Positions 21,501-32,800 of a stretch of 64,000 bases of DNA are shown here, piece after piece (within the stretch, counting starts at the first letter, position 1; the number at the start of each line of letters is the position of its first letter). The notes beneath the pieces are model-generated. The model made no database searches, was not told the origin of the DNA, and saw only the letters and a list, made by a program, of their open reading frames with translations. The position numbers were made by a program, and so were the translations under genes. The DNA is from Bretschneidera sinensis (Eukaryota > Streptophyta > Magnoliopsida > Brassicales > Akaniaceae), in assembly GCA_023935145.1 (NCBI GenBank), contig CM043700.1, positions 22,891,501 to 22,955,500 on the forward strand, written 5' to 3'.

Positions 21501-22692
21501 TGCATTCCTTAATGATGATCTTAATGAAGAAGTCTATATGCAACCACCTCCCGGACTATCTAATCCAACAAACAAGGTATGTCGTCTTCGTCGAGCTCTA
21601 TATGGACTTAAGCAGGCTCCTCGAGCATGGTTTGCTAAGTTTAGCAACACTTTGTCTAGCCTTGGATATTCCATCAGCTCCTATGATTCAGCTTTGTTTG
21701 TTCGCCGCACAGACCGAGGCATCATACTTCTTCTGTTATATGTTGACGACATGATTATCACCGGGGATGATCCCATTGGTATTCAGGAACTTAAACAGTT
21801 TCTCAATCAACATTTTGAGATGAAAGATCTTGGTCCTCTCAGCTATTTTCTTGGTCTTGAGATTTCGTCTTCTTCTGATGGTTATTATTTGACACAAGCC
21901 AAATATATCTCTGATATGCTTTCTCGGGCAAATCTCACAGACAGTAAGGTTGTTGACACACCAACTGAGCTTAATACTCGTCTTACACCCCATGATGGCG
22001 AACTTCTTCGTGATTTTACTTTATATCGACATTTGGTTGGCAGTCTTGTCTACCTTACTGTTACTCGACCTGATATCTCGTATGCTGTCCATCAGGTGAG
22101 TCAGTTTATGGCTGCTCCTCGCTCTACTCATTTTGCTGCTGTTCTTCGCATCCTTCGTTACCTAAAGGGGACATTGTTTCATGGGCTCTTTTTCTCCTCT
22201 CAGTCTCCTCTTCAGTTGTGTGCTTATACCGATGCAGATTGGGCAGGTGATCCTACAGATCGTCGTTCTACCACCGGTTATTGTTTCCTACTTGGCACCT
22301 CTCTTATCTCTTGGCGTAGTAAGAAACAAACTGTTGTTGCTCGATCTAGTACAGAGGCAGAATATCGTGCTTTAGCTGACACCACCTCTGAGCTTCTTTG
22401 GTTACGATGGTTGTTACAAGATATGGGTGTATCACTTTCTGCTGCCACTCCTGTATACTGTGACAATAGAAGTGCTATTCAGATTGCTCATAATGATGTG
22501 TTTCATGAACGGACCAAACATATTGAGATTGATTGTCATTTTGTCCGTCATCATCTCCTTCAAGGCTCCCTACAGCTTCATTCTGTCACATCCAAGGATC
22601 AGCTCGCAGACATCTTTACCAAGTCACATCCTCCAGGGCGTTTTCGTGATCTTGTTTTCAAACTCAAGTTGGTTTCTCATATTCCACCTTGA
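18521..22692 (+). pseudogene. Copia gag-pol polyprotein, one frameshift
   Basis: Gag starts at ATG 18521 (MAEKDIFRHVQSILDGTNY). The zinc knuckle CRFCKRRGHTIDKC is at aa 255-268. The protease site reads FDSACCNHMTPF (DSA, not DSG). The pre-integrase motif is LWHSRLSH, with CISCQLGK. The integrase core includes HSDVWG, RSDNALEY and SQQNGRAERK. A one-base deletion at about 20204 produces TAA at 20213-20215, and the shifted frame is open from about 20206 to TGA at 22690-22692. RT carries KARLVARGFTQ, APRAWFAKF and the catalytic YVDDMII (about 21739). RNase H has DADWAGD, STEAEYRALA and HIEIDCHFVRHH. Total about 1390 codons, a normal Copia length. A roughly 36-bp duplication encodes repeated LPESPSPHTS blocks in the integrase-RT linker (about 20907-20985). 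Confidence 0.95.
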
Positions 22693-22705
22693 GTTTGAGG
22701 GGGGC
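22691..22705 (+). other. Polypurine tract of young Copia element
   Basis: GAGTTTGAGGGGGGC immediately precedes the 3' LTR and overlaps the pol stop codon. Confidence 0.85.
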
Positions 22706-22882
22706 TGTTAGATTATGTATAGCATAGTTATTGCTTAGTTAGTTTAATCCCACATTGGTTGTGTATATCTTTGACTCTCTTATTGGCTCCTATAAATAGG
22801 ATAGCTCACTTGTAAGTAAATCATACCATTCAATACAATTCTCTTCTTTGTATTGTCTCACTTCCTCTCTTAAACCTTAACA
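22706..22882 (+). repeat. 3' LTR of young Copia element
   Basis: 177 bp; one substitution from the 5' LTR. Followed by the GTATG duplication at 22883-22887. Confidence 0.95.
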
Positions 22883-22979
22883 GTATGCACCAACAAAACC
22901 TTATCTACTTCGAGATTAGTTGCAGAAATCTTTTTTTGTGTATCTATTGACAATGTCAATATTGTTATTGCTATTGTAG

Positions 22980-23468
22980 CTACTACCAAGAGTATGTTTG
23001 ATATCAAATGACACGGTGAAGGATTCCTGCCTCGGAGAAAAAGGTAGGATGTGGTACACGAGGGGATGTCCAAGCAAATACGGATGGCTTGTGCTAATTG
23101 GCCTAGCACTGTACATCATATTCTTCTCCCCTGAGATGGGAACTGTACCATGGATTGTTAACCCTGAGATTTATCCTCTAAGGTTCCGAGGAGTTTGTGG
23201 AGGAATAGCTGCTATCGCAAACTGGATATCAAACCTCAATGTTGCGCAATCCTTCCTGTCTTTGACACAAGAAATTGGGACTGCTTGGACATGTCTAATA
23301 TTTGGGCTGATTTCAGCCATAGCTTTGATCTTTGTCCTAATTTATGTGCCAGAAATGAAGGGGCTGCCGATTGAGGAGGTTGAGAAGATGCTGGAGAATA
23401 GAGCTCTGCACTTCAGGTTCTGGGAGAAGAGGTCTCAATCACAAGAGAAGAGTGAAGAAGCTGTGTGA
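22980..23468 (+). pseudogene. Inositol-transporter last exon (INT2/INT4-type)
   Basis: Begins after a TTGCTATTGTAG acceptor in phase 0 (LLPRVCLISNDTVKD), matching the phase-0 donor at 17844, and continues the Cys-rich loop (SCLGEKGRMWYTRGC). It then encodes the last two transmembrane helices of a major-facilitator sugar transporter (WLVLIGLALYIIFF, then FGLISAIALIFVLIYV). Family motifs are visible: NPEIYPLRFRG between helices and VPEMKGLPIEEVEKML at the C-terminal side. Stop at 23466-23468. 162 codons, open throughout. Plant INT proteins are about 580 aa plasma-membrane or tonoplast symporters. Here the N-terminal exons are missing, so the gene is a fragment even though this exon is well preserved. 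Confidence 0.85.
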
Positions 23469-23482
23469 GAAAGGGAAAAGGC

Positions 23483-23607
23483 TCCCTGGCATTATTAGCT
23501 GGCTTGCCATCTATGACAGACTAAGTACAAAATCTCGACTTCTTAATTGGGGTATGCAGGTGTCCCCTTACTGCGTATTATGTAAAGAATATTGTAGGTC
23601 TTTGGTT
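23483..23607 (+). pseudogene. LINE reverse-transcriptase zinc-finger fragment
   Basis: Reads ISWLAIYDRLSTKSRLLNWGM and CVLCKEYCRSL, the zf-RVT segment of plant L1-type LINE ORF2. It begins about 15 bp after the transporter stop codon, so an old LINE piece forms its 3' flank. Confidence 0.7.
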
Positions 23608-25094
23608 TGAAGAACTAAAGTGGATCATTAAGTATTTTAAAGGGAAAACCATTCAAGCTACTTGAGGTTAGCTTGGAGTGCCAGTATCTATCACATTTGG
23701 AGAGAGAAAACTTTTGTATGCATCAACAAACTAAAAGAAGTACTGATACTGTTTTATGTAGAATCATGGCTGATGTGAGAGAGAGAGTACTTAGCGTCTC
23801 AATTTGGACAGAATCAACTTCTCAATTTGGACAGAATCGACCTCAAGGCTAGTGTTGCTAAGAATTGAGTCTTGATTCTATAATCTGTAACTGACTTGTA
23901 ATATTTGCTTGCTCTTTCTAAACGGGTTGTTTTATGCTATCTGGTTTTGTAACGTCTTCAGTTGTCTGATTATTGTTGTGAGTTTGTTAAGTTGTATTTC
24001 TTTTGGTTTGTACGACTTGTTGCGGCTTTGTTGTTATGGTATATTAATATATCATATCAATAAATGTAAGTTCTCAAAAAAAATCATCTCAATAAATGTA
24101 GGGAAATTTTCTCAAAAAAATAAACTTATATGTGAAAATATTTTAAGATTAAATATCAACGTATTTTTAAAAAATCAACAAAAACGCTTTTCTCAAGCTT
24201 GTAAATTTCAAATATAGGCCACGTACTTTTAGTTTTGTCGTGGACCTATGATCTTATAGACCAAATAAGTTATTCACATAACTTTTATTGATATAAAAAT
24301 ATAAATAAGGTATTCACCACTTTTTCTCTTAAACCCTCGCAATCCATAATTTCACGTCAAAAAATTCTCTGTGCAAAAGTGAAAACCAATTATCAAAGAT
24401 ACCTAAAATTTATAATTTATTTATTTGTAATCGTGATTCTTTAGTATTTTGAAAACGTTTTTTGTTTAGCCAATTGTTATTTTTTGTGTTTGTAGCCTAT
24501 TGAATATTGCGACCATTTTATCAGTCAGGGTAGTTTTATATGAGAGTTATACTGTGAGAACTTCTAATTAATATCATTGGTATATATTTTTGTTTTGAAT
24601 AATAATCGACAAAAAATATTTTCCTATTTATTTTTTCAATTTTGTGTCATAAACTTGAAATCGAAAATCTAAAAAACCAATCGGATTCTAGAAATTCTTT
24701 TTTTATTATATATATTTATATTGTTTCAATCACTAAAAAGAATCGTTAACGATGATTTTGATATCAAACATGATTATATATATCTAAACAAAAAAGTTGG
24801 TTGTTTCTTTATTTTTAATTGTTTTGAATTTCTTATTGAAACTTTTAAATTAATTCGTGCATTATTTTCACTCAAACAAAAGAACATATAGAAAGAAGCA
24901 TTAAAAAAATGTAATCTTGATTCATTCGGATCAAGGTGTGAATCAAAAAGAGATGTTGGCTGTGGTTTTATTTCATGGTAATATATATTAAGATTTTCTA
25001 TTGATTAAAAAATATCATAAATAGCAAGAGAAAGATAGCAATTTTGTTTCTATTTTTCTGTTAGCTTATAAGATTCAAAGAATATTTGGCTATC
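23608..25094. other. AT-rich intergenic sequence
   Basis: No coding region or clear repeat recognised. Sequence near 23.7-24.0 kb may include the transporter 3' untranslated region. Confidence 0.5.
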
Positions 25095-25485
25095 AACTTT
25101 TAGCCAATGTCTTGACTCATTTGTTTCATTTTTTGTTATTATTTCTTGATGAAGGCAGAGTTGTTGCAGCATTTGTCAACAAAATTCAAGTTCAACTATT
25201 TCAGTAACTTTTGGTTACGATGGAAAGATGCTAACTTTAGACATAGTACGTTATTTTTTATGCTAAATGTTTCATTAACGCATTTTTCAACCATGGTTGT
25301 GTTAAGATATAATTTATTTTTAAATTTATAGTTTATTTTTTTATTTTAATTAAAAAAATAAATAAAAAATAAAAATATTTTAATCATTTTATACAAAAAT
25401 AACAACATAAAATTAACAATAAAAGTCAGAAGTACCAAACCAATTAAAAAAATTACACAAATGTTGTGTATATGAAAAAAGGCAA

Positions 25486-26318
25486 ACCACAAGGGTTCCA
25501 CCTATAACTAAGCATTTTTCAAAATTGAAGTCCAATAAAGAATTTGGCTATGACTTCATTATGCCCTCAAAAAGAAAAGACGAAACACAAAAATGAAAGT
25601 AATGACTTATTCTTTTTTATTTTTTTGGGGTCGAGAACTAATGAGTTAAATAGAAAATACAAATTTTATATTATTTTCTTATACATTGACATGATGAGAA
25701 ATTGAACTTGAGTCTCTTGTATGAATGGCAGAAAAATAACTACTTAACCATATATAAATACAACTACCACAAGGGTTTCCTATAACTAAGCATTTTTCAA
25801 AATTGAATCCAATAAAGAATTTGGCAATGAGTTCATTATGCCCTCAAAAAGAAAAGATGAAACACAAAAATGAAAGTAGTGATTTATTCTTTTTTTTTTT
25901 TTGGGTCGAGAACTAATGAATTAAATAGAAAATGTAAATTTTATATTATTTTTTTGCACATTGATGTGATGAGAGATCGAACTCGAGTCTCTTATATGAA
26001 TGATAAAAAAATAACCACTTAACCATATATAATTACAACTACCACAAGGGTTGTACCTATAACTAAGCATTTTTCAAAATTGAAGTCCAATAAAGAATTT
26101 GGCTATGAGTTCATTATCCCTCAAAAAGAAAAAAATGAAACATGAAAATGAAAGTGGTGATTTATTTTTATACTTTTTCTTGGGTCGGGAACTAATGAGT
26201 TAAATAGGAAATAGAAATTTCATATTATTTTTTTATACATTGACGCGGCGAGAGATCAAACTTGAGTCTATTATATGAATGACAGAAAAATAACCACTTA
26301 ACCATATATAAATACTAC
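25486..26318 (+). repeat. 278-bp tandem repeat, three copies
   Basis: Units begin ACCACAAGGGTT at 25486, 25766 and 26041 (periods 280 and 275) and end ...ACCATATATAAATAC. Copy B of the duplicated block carries only one unit (from 28099). Confidence 0.88.
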
Positions 26319-26801
26319 TTCAATAATATTGTACATTATATATGTTTACCGAAAAAAAACAACATACAAATATCTAATAACTTTCATGTACAATACTGTT
26401 GGTAGACGTGTCAAACGAGTGGATTAGAATTGATTGGGTCGATCTATATAAATAATGAGTTAAATAAACATGAATAAAAATATTTATGGATCGTAAAATC
26501 AAGACTCGTATTTAACCCATTTATAACCAACAAGTCCATGATTAATACGGATAACTTCTTAATTTTTTTTTCCAATCACAAGATTAGTTTATCATACATA
26601 CTTTTTAAATATATGTTGTCAATTACTTTAAAAGATCATACTACTAAACATGGGTCAGCAATATATACCATCAAATTTTAACATAAAACTAAACCTTTTG
26701 AACTCGACTTTTTTTATATTTGAAAATGAGGATATTTTAATTTGGTACAGTCTCTTTAATAAAAATAAATAAACGTGATTATCAGTTACATTATGATTAA
26801 A

Positions 26802-26802
<1 letters not shown>

Positions 26803-26840
<38 letters not shown>
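26803..26840. repeat. (AT)n microsatellite
   Basis: About 17 TA repeats at equivalent positions in copy A and copy B (28864-28894) of the duplicated block. Confidence 0.9.
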
Positions 26841-26841
<1 letters not shown>

Positions 26842-26904
26842 AAACGTATGGTCACATATTATAATACTAACTTCATTTTGTATTAAAAAAACATGTACAC
26901 ATAT

Positions 26905-27665
26905 TGCGCCTTATTTCAAAAGTGACAATAAATCCAATGCTCACCACCACTCAATTTATATCCATTTTGGATAACTCATAAGATGACATGACGTGTTCAT
27001 ATCTATCTATTTTATGTGCAAAATTAGTATATATTGCGACTTATTTCAAAAGTGACAGTAAATCCAATGCTCATCACCACTCAATTTATATCCATTTTGG
27101 ACTACCCATAAGATGGCATGGCATGTTTATATCTATCTATTTCACGTGCAAAATTAGTACATGTTGCGACTTTTTTCAAAAGTGACAGTAAATCCAGTCA
27201 CTACCACTCAATTTATATCCATTTTGAACCATCCATAAGATGGTATGACATGTTCATATCTATTTATTTCACGTGCAAAATTAGTATATATTGCGATTTA
27301 TTTATTTCAAAAGTGACAATATATCCAACACTCACAACCCACTCGATTTATTTCTACTTTGGACCACTCATAATATGACATGGCATGTTTATATCTATTT
27401 ATTTCTAGTGCAAAAATAAGAATATAATGCAATTTATTTCAAAAGTGATAGCAAATCTAGTGCTCACAACTACTCAGTTTACATCCACTCATAAGATGGC
27501 ATGTCATGTTCATATCCATTTATTTCATACGTAAATTATTATTATATAATCACTTATTTTTAAAGTGAACAAATCTAACTCTTACAACCACTCAATTCAT
27601 ATCTACTCATAAGATGACGTTACATGCTCATATCCATTTATTTCACATGCAAATTATTACATAAT
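26905..27665 (+). repeat. 130-bp tandem repeat array 1
   Basis: About six units containing TTATTTCAAAAGTGACA, CACTCAATTTATATCC, ATAAGATG(A/G)CATG and CATGTTCATATCTATTTATT. The AGTGACA anchor recurs at 26921, 27051, 27181, 27312, 27444 and 27564, giving periods of 130, 130, 131, 132 and 120. It lies exactly between the two copies of the duplicated block. The same family forms array 2. Confidence 0.92.
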
Positions 27666-27675
27666 ATAACCTATT

Positions 27676-28860
27676 TCAACTTTTAGCCAATGTCTTGACT
27701 CATTTATTTCATTTTTTTGTTATTGTTTCATGTTGAAGGCAGAGAGTTGTTGCAGCATTTGTCAACAAATACTTCGTGAGTGCCCATTATCGCCTCTTCA
27801 AGTTCAACTACTTCAGTAACTTTTGGTTACGATGGAAAGATGCTAACTTTAGACGCAGTACGTTATTTTTTTATGCTAAATGTTTAATTAAGGCATCTTT
27901 CAACTGTGGTTGTGTTGAGGTATATTTCAATTTTTTAATTTATAGTTTATTTTGTTTTTATTTTAATTAAGAAAATAAAAAATAAAGATAATTTAGTCAT
28001 TTTATACAAAAATAGCGACATGAAATTAACAATAAAAATCACAGGTACCAAATCAATTAAAAAAATTACACAAATATTGTGTATATGAAAAAAGGCAAAC
28101 CACAATGGTTGTACCTATAACTAAGCATTTTTCAAAATTGAAGTCCAATAAGGAATTTGGCTATGAGTTTATTATGCCCTCAAAAAGAAAAATGAAACAC
28201 TAAAATGAAAGTAGTGATTTATTCTTATATATTTTTTAGGTCGAGAACTAATGAGTTAAATAGAAAATACAAATTTCACATTATTTTTTTTTATACATTG
28301 ACGTGGTGAGAGATCAAACTCGAGTCTATGATATGAATGACAGAAAAATAACCACTTAATCAGATATAAATACTACTTCAATAATATTGTACACTATATA
28401 TGTTTACCAAAAAAAACAATATACAAATATCTAATGATTTTTATGTACAATACCGCTAAGTAGACGTGTCAAACGAGTGAATTAGAATTGATTGGGTCGA
28501 TCTATATAAATAATGAGTTAAATAGACATGAATAAAAATACTTACGAATCGTAAAATCAATACCTGTATTAAATCCACTTATAACCAACAAGTCCATGAT
28601 TTATACGGATAAATTCTAAAAAAAAATTTTCCAATCACAAGATTAGTTTATCATACATACTTTTAAATATATGTTGTTAATTACTTTAGAAGATCATACC
28701 AGTAAAACATGGGTCAGCAATATATACTATCAAATTTTAACATAAAACTAAATCTTTTGAACTCTGATTTTTTATAATAGAAAATGAGGATATTTTAATT
28801 TGGTACATTCTCTTTAATAAAAATAAATAAATGTGATTATAAGTTGGATTATGATTAAAC

Positions 28861-28895
<35 letters not shown>

Positions 28896-28960
28896 AAACG
28901 TATGGTGACATATTATAATATTAACTTTATTTTGTATTAAAAAAACATATATACATATAA
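27676..28960 (+). repeat. Duplicated block, copy B
   Basis: Direct-orientation counterpart of copy A with a short extra segment (GTGAGTGCCCATTATCGCCTC, 27775-27795) and only one 278-bp unit. Diverged by scattered substitutions. Confidence 0.8.
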
Positions 28961-31900
28961 AGTTCATGGTTGAGCTTATCATGGGCTTAGTGGCCCAAAA
29001 GCCCAATCTGACTTGACTCTTCTTTTTTTTTTTTTTTTTTTTGGCTACATGATAGATGATAGAACTGAAATGATTTAGCTTGGAATATGACAGATCAACA
29101 CATGGGTATAAAGTCAAAAATCTTAAAATGATTTATTTAAATCTTAGCGGCACAATTTTCTTTAGATAAGCCTTAATAAATATTCTACTCGTATCATCAT
29201 ATGTTTGGTCAAACTAAACCGAACTTCCTTGACCTAATTGAGTTTGGTTTGGACCTTGAAAAGGAATATCACACGCCTTCACGCTACCGATCCATCAATG
29301 CATTATTAAGATTCGGTTTATTCCTTGTACGGAGTAGTTCTTTGTCTCTTAATCATGATTATTTTTATGAAATGACAAAAATGTTACTAACACTTGACAA
29401 CAATTCCCCTTTTGGGTCATTTCATGACATAGATTTTGTTTTTCATAAATAAAAAATATATTAAGCAGTTTTAAAAAAATGATTTTAAAGTGTTTAGGTA
29501 TCTACCATTGAAATGAAAATTATATTAAAATCTTAATCTTTTCATTATAATAGTTGTAAAGAAATTGAATGTGAATGGCTAAATACACATTAAAAAGTTA
29601 TACACATTTTTTTTTATTTTTTTCTCATTTTTTTTAATTAAAAAATAAAATTTACCATAGTTCCAACATAGTCGAGTATTTAACATAAATTGAATTTACA
29701 TTAGAATGACTAATTTTATTGTCATTTTCTCAAACATAAAACAATTTTTAGATCTATAATTTATTTCACCAAAAATATTTTTAAAAATATTTTTATAATT
29801 TTAAAATTAAAAATACAAGTCTATAACTAGACCAATCGGTTGTTATAACTTATAAGTATCGAGTGTAAGACCTATGAAGTGGGAGAGTCAAAAATGCTAG
29901 GCCACTTTATAGTAGAGTAAACCAATTAGTCTTCTGGTTTATCCGATCTTTTCTCAAAAGGGAAAGGTCTTTGGAATATCTTGCACCAAAAACTTTATTT
30001 GGAAGGTTTTTTCATGAAAGAGATGTGAAAAATCATGCTATCTATAAATTTAAAAAATCCCCTCTTGATATAATTGGTACTGGTAGGTAACATCATACAG
30101 AAAATGGAGTTATTCTTCTAAATTTTGTGGCCATGAATTGACCACCGAAAGATACTTACGAAGCTTTATTTTTCTAAAACAGTTGATACTTTTTGGTGTC
30201 AAAGTTTATCCATTCCTCTATAAGTAAATAAAATATTACCTTTTCTTTCTTCGTTTAATAAAAAGTTTTGTTTTCAATTAAATTTTTTTAATCGAAATAA
30301 AAGACACCATCATCATATCAAACTTAATAGGTTATTTAATAATTGTAAGCTCGTGTTAAAAAAAAAGAGTTCACTAAATTAATATTTAATTATTTTTTAT
30401 CAAAAGAGTCATGAAATTGTGATTTAAAATAAAAATAAAATTATTTTTTTTAATATAAAAATAATCATTATTTTGCTTTAATTCTAATTTTAACTTTTAA
30501 TTTCATGATAACAAATATATCGTTAATGTCTTTTTTTATTCGTTCTCTTCTTTTTATGACACTATCTCAGGTTTGCCCATGTTGACCTAGCCTAACTGAA
30601 ATTGGGCAAAAAGCCCGCCCTGCCTACAAGTCTCAACATTAGCATACGACTCAGAGTCTCAGACCCAAAAATAAAAGAGAGGATACCGTCTGGCATAGCA
30701 TACCATACTTTTAATTTATGGTTTATAAATTATTTTTATAATATTTTTTAATAAAATTAAAAATCATTTAGTATTTAATAAAATAAAATAAAAAATTATT
30801 TTAAAACAAAAATTTTATTTATAAGTTATTTTTTTAAAATTCAGTTTATCTTTTATCCATAAAATATATAAACAATTTCAGAAACTCCAAAAGTATTGAA
30901 TATATTTCTAATACTAGGTGGGGTTAATAATTGCTGATGATAATTGCCAATCCCTTCAGATTTTGGATGAAATTAACAAGTCATTTTGTACTGCAAGTTC
31001 ACTAACTAATTATGGCAAGTCACTGGCTCAATGACTGGCAAATATTTTATAATTTATGATAAATCAAACATACATAACACGCTTAAATATGGTATGAATT
31101 TTAATGGATTTTGGTTCGGATTATTTACTTGGAGCAGAAGATGACTCACTCTTCATTTAATTATTATATCATTATATATGAATATAAATTGCATTAAAAA
31201 AATAAATAAAAAATTAAAAAATTAATCGTTTTTGTACTATTAAGACAATTAATGCAAAACTAAATAGAAAATTGATTTTCTTATACCTTGCTTATATATA
31301 CGTGCATATTTCGTTTTTATTAACAACAAAAAAAACGACAGAACAAAAGAAAGAAAAAGTTACAATAGATAGAATTGTACAACAAACGGATTTTTTTGGA
31401 TGGTTAATGCTTATTTTCTTTTAGGTTATTATATTTTCTTAATTAAATTTATGATAACTTAGATTTTGATGTATTTAGATATTTGGATAAAACTGCAACA
31501 GAGCAAAAGAGAGAAAGCTATAACACACATAACTGTACAACAAAGAGAGCACTATTATATTTTCCTAATTAAATATTTAGCAGCCTAGATTTTGGTATAT
31601 TTAGAAATTTGGACTTTAAGAGTTTTATCTCACTTGATTTGTACCTCAATTTTGATTATACCAATCTTTCACCATCAAATGTAGGCATAAAGATTTTAAT
31701 TTCGAACCACATAAATTTTCTGTGTCTATTTATTTTTCTGTTACTTTATTACGTTACTAACGTAATAAAATGAGTTTCATAATTTATCAGTAAATCAAAC
31801 AAAAAAAAATTATGAGATTACAAAATAATTTAAAAAAAACCATAAAATACAAGATAAAAGATGATCAATTATATAAATATCTCAAAATACTTTGAAAAGT

Positions 31901-32519
31901 AATATTGCTAAGTACTAAGTCAAAGTGAAAAAAGAAAAAAAAAAGACATAAAAAAAAGAAGGTGAGGTGCATGTACATAAAAGACTACTGAAATGGTACA
32001 ACACAAAGCTGTTTAACAACAATAGAGATCAGTGACAAATCATGCACCTCAATGGTTTCTCTCTCCTTTATTTTTACTTTTTTTGTGATAAGAACAAGGA
32101 GAATTACAGCATACAAGGCCTAAAAACTGAATCCACGATATTAAGAGAAATATTGGTTCAGATCTAGAACTTTAAATGCTTCACCGATAGTTTAAAAAAA
32201 AAAATATTGATAATGTTAATTTTTAAATATTATATTTATATTAATATTATTAATAATTTTTTAAAATTATTAATAAAAATTTTAACTAATCTAAAATAAA
32301 CATTTGTTGTAGATTCAAATAAATCAAATATTTTTTTCAATATTAACGAGCGAAAAGACATTTTTAAACCCAATAAACTCATGAAACATAACAATAGCTT
32401 GGCATAAAAACGTCTTTTTAATTGGTCAGGTCATAATCAATGTCGAAAATCCGTTTAGTAGACCAGAACAAAAATCTTGGTGGCAAAAGCCAAAATCAGT
32501 GTGGAAATAGCATTTATTC
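28961..32519. other. AT-rich intergenic sequence, nothing recognised
   Basis: Only short accidental ORFs, A/T homopolymers (for example a T-run near 29024-29042) and low-complexity sequence. Confidence 0.5.
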
Positions 32520-32800
32520 TTCATTGATCACAGAGACCAGGACACGTGCTGTGGTCTGGAGAGCCATCAGTAGTATACATCTCATCGAGAAGTCAGCCCT
32601 TAAAAACGCATTGGTAGATTACACTTTCACTACACGCCCCTCGGCCATCCCTCTTCTTTCCTTTCCCCCTCAGACCATGACACGTGCCTTTGCCTCCCTC
32701 CCCCTCTCTCTCTCTCTCGAGCCTGTCACAAACTCTGTCACCACACACAAACGCCACTTGCCCCTATGGCCTTATTCATCTCGTTCTTTGCATTGAACAA
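32520..32800. promoter_or_regulatory. GC-richer patch with two G-boxes and a CT run
   Basis: An isolated higher-GC island in AT-rich DNA. It contains GACACGTGCT (CACGTG at 32543-32548), a second CACGTG at 32691-32696, and a CTCTCTCTCTCTC run at about 32705-32720. A 118-codon ORF crosses it but has low-complexity, non-protein-like composition. It could be the promoter of an unannotated transcript or a distal element of the TCP gene 9 kb downstream. Confidence 0.35.

Larger units (their letters stand above)
17952..22882 (+). mobile_element. Young full-length Ty1/Copia element, short LTRs
   Basis: 4931 bp with 177-bp LTRs (17952-18128 and 22706-22882) that differ at a single base (GGCTC versus GACTC in the TTTGRCTCTC segment). 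It has a 5-bp GTATG duplication, a TGGTATCAGAGC primer site right after the 5' LTR and a purine tract before the 3' LTR. It sits in the intron of the inositol-transporter fragment. One base lost in the integrase region splits the gag-pol frame; otherwise the coding sequence is open. The near-identical LTRs indicate recent insertion. Confidence 0.97.
25095..26900 (+). repeat. Duplicated block, copy A
   Basis: From CTTTTAGCCAATGTCTTGACTC to about 26900; aligns in the same orientation with 27676-28960. Contains the GATGGAAAGATGCTAACTTTAG segment, a 278-bp tandem triplication (25486-26318), and a GACGTGTCAAACGAGT segment followed by an (AT)n tract. No ORF of note. Confidence 0.8.

Noticed and set aside
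32440..32796. 118-codon ORF as a gene
   Set aside because: Low-complexity Ser/Pro/Leu composition from CT-rich promoter-like DNA; no domain.
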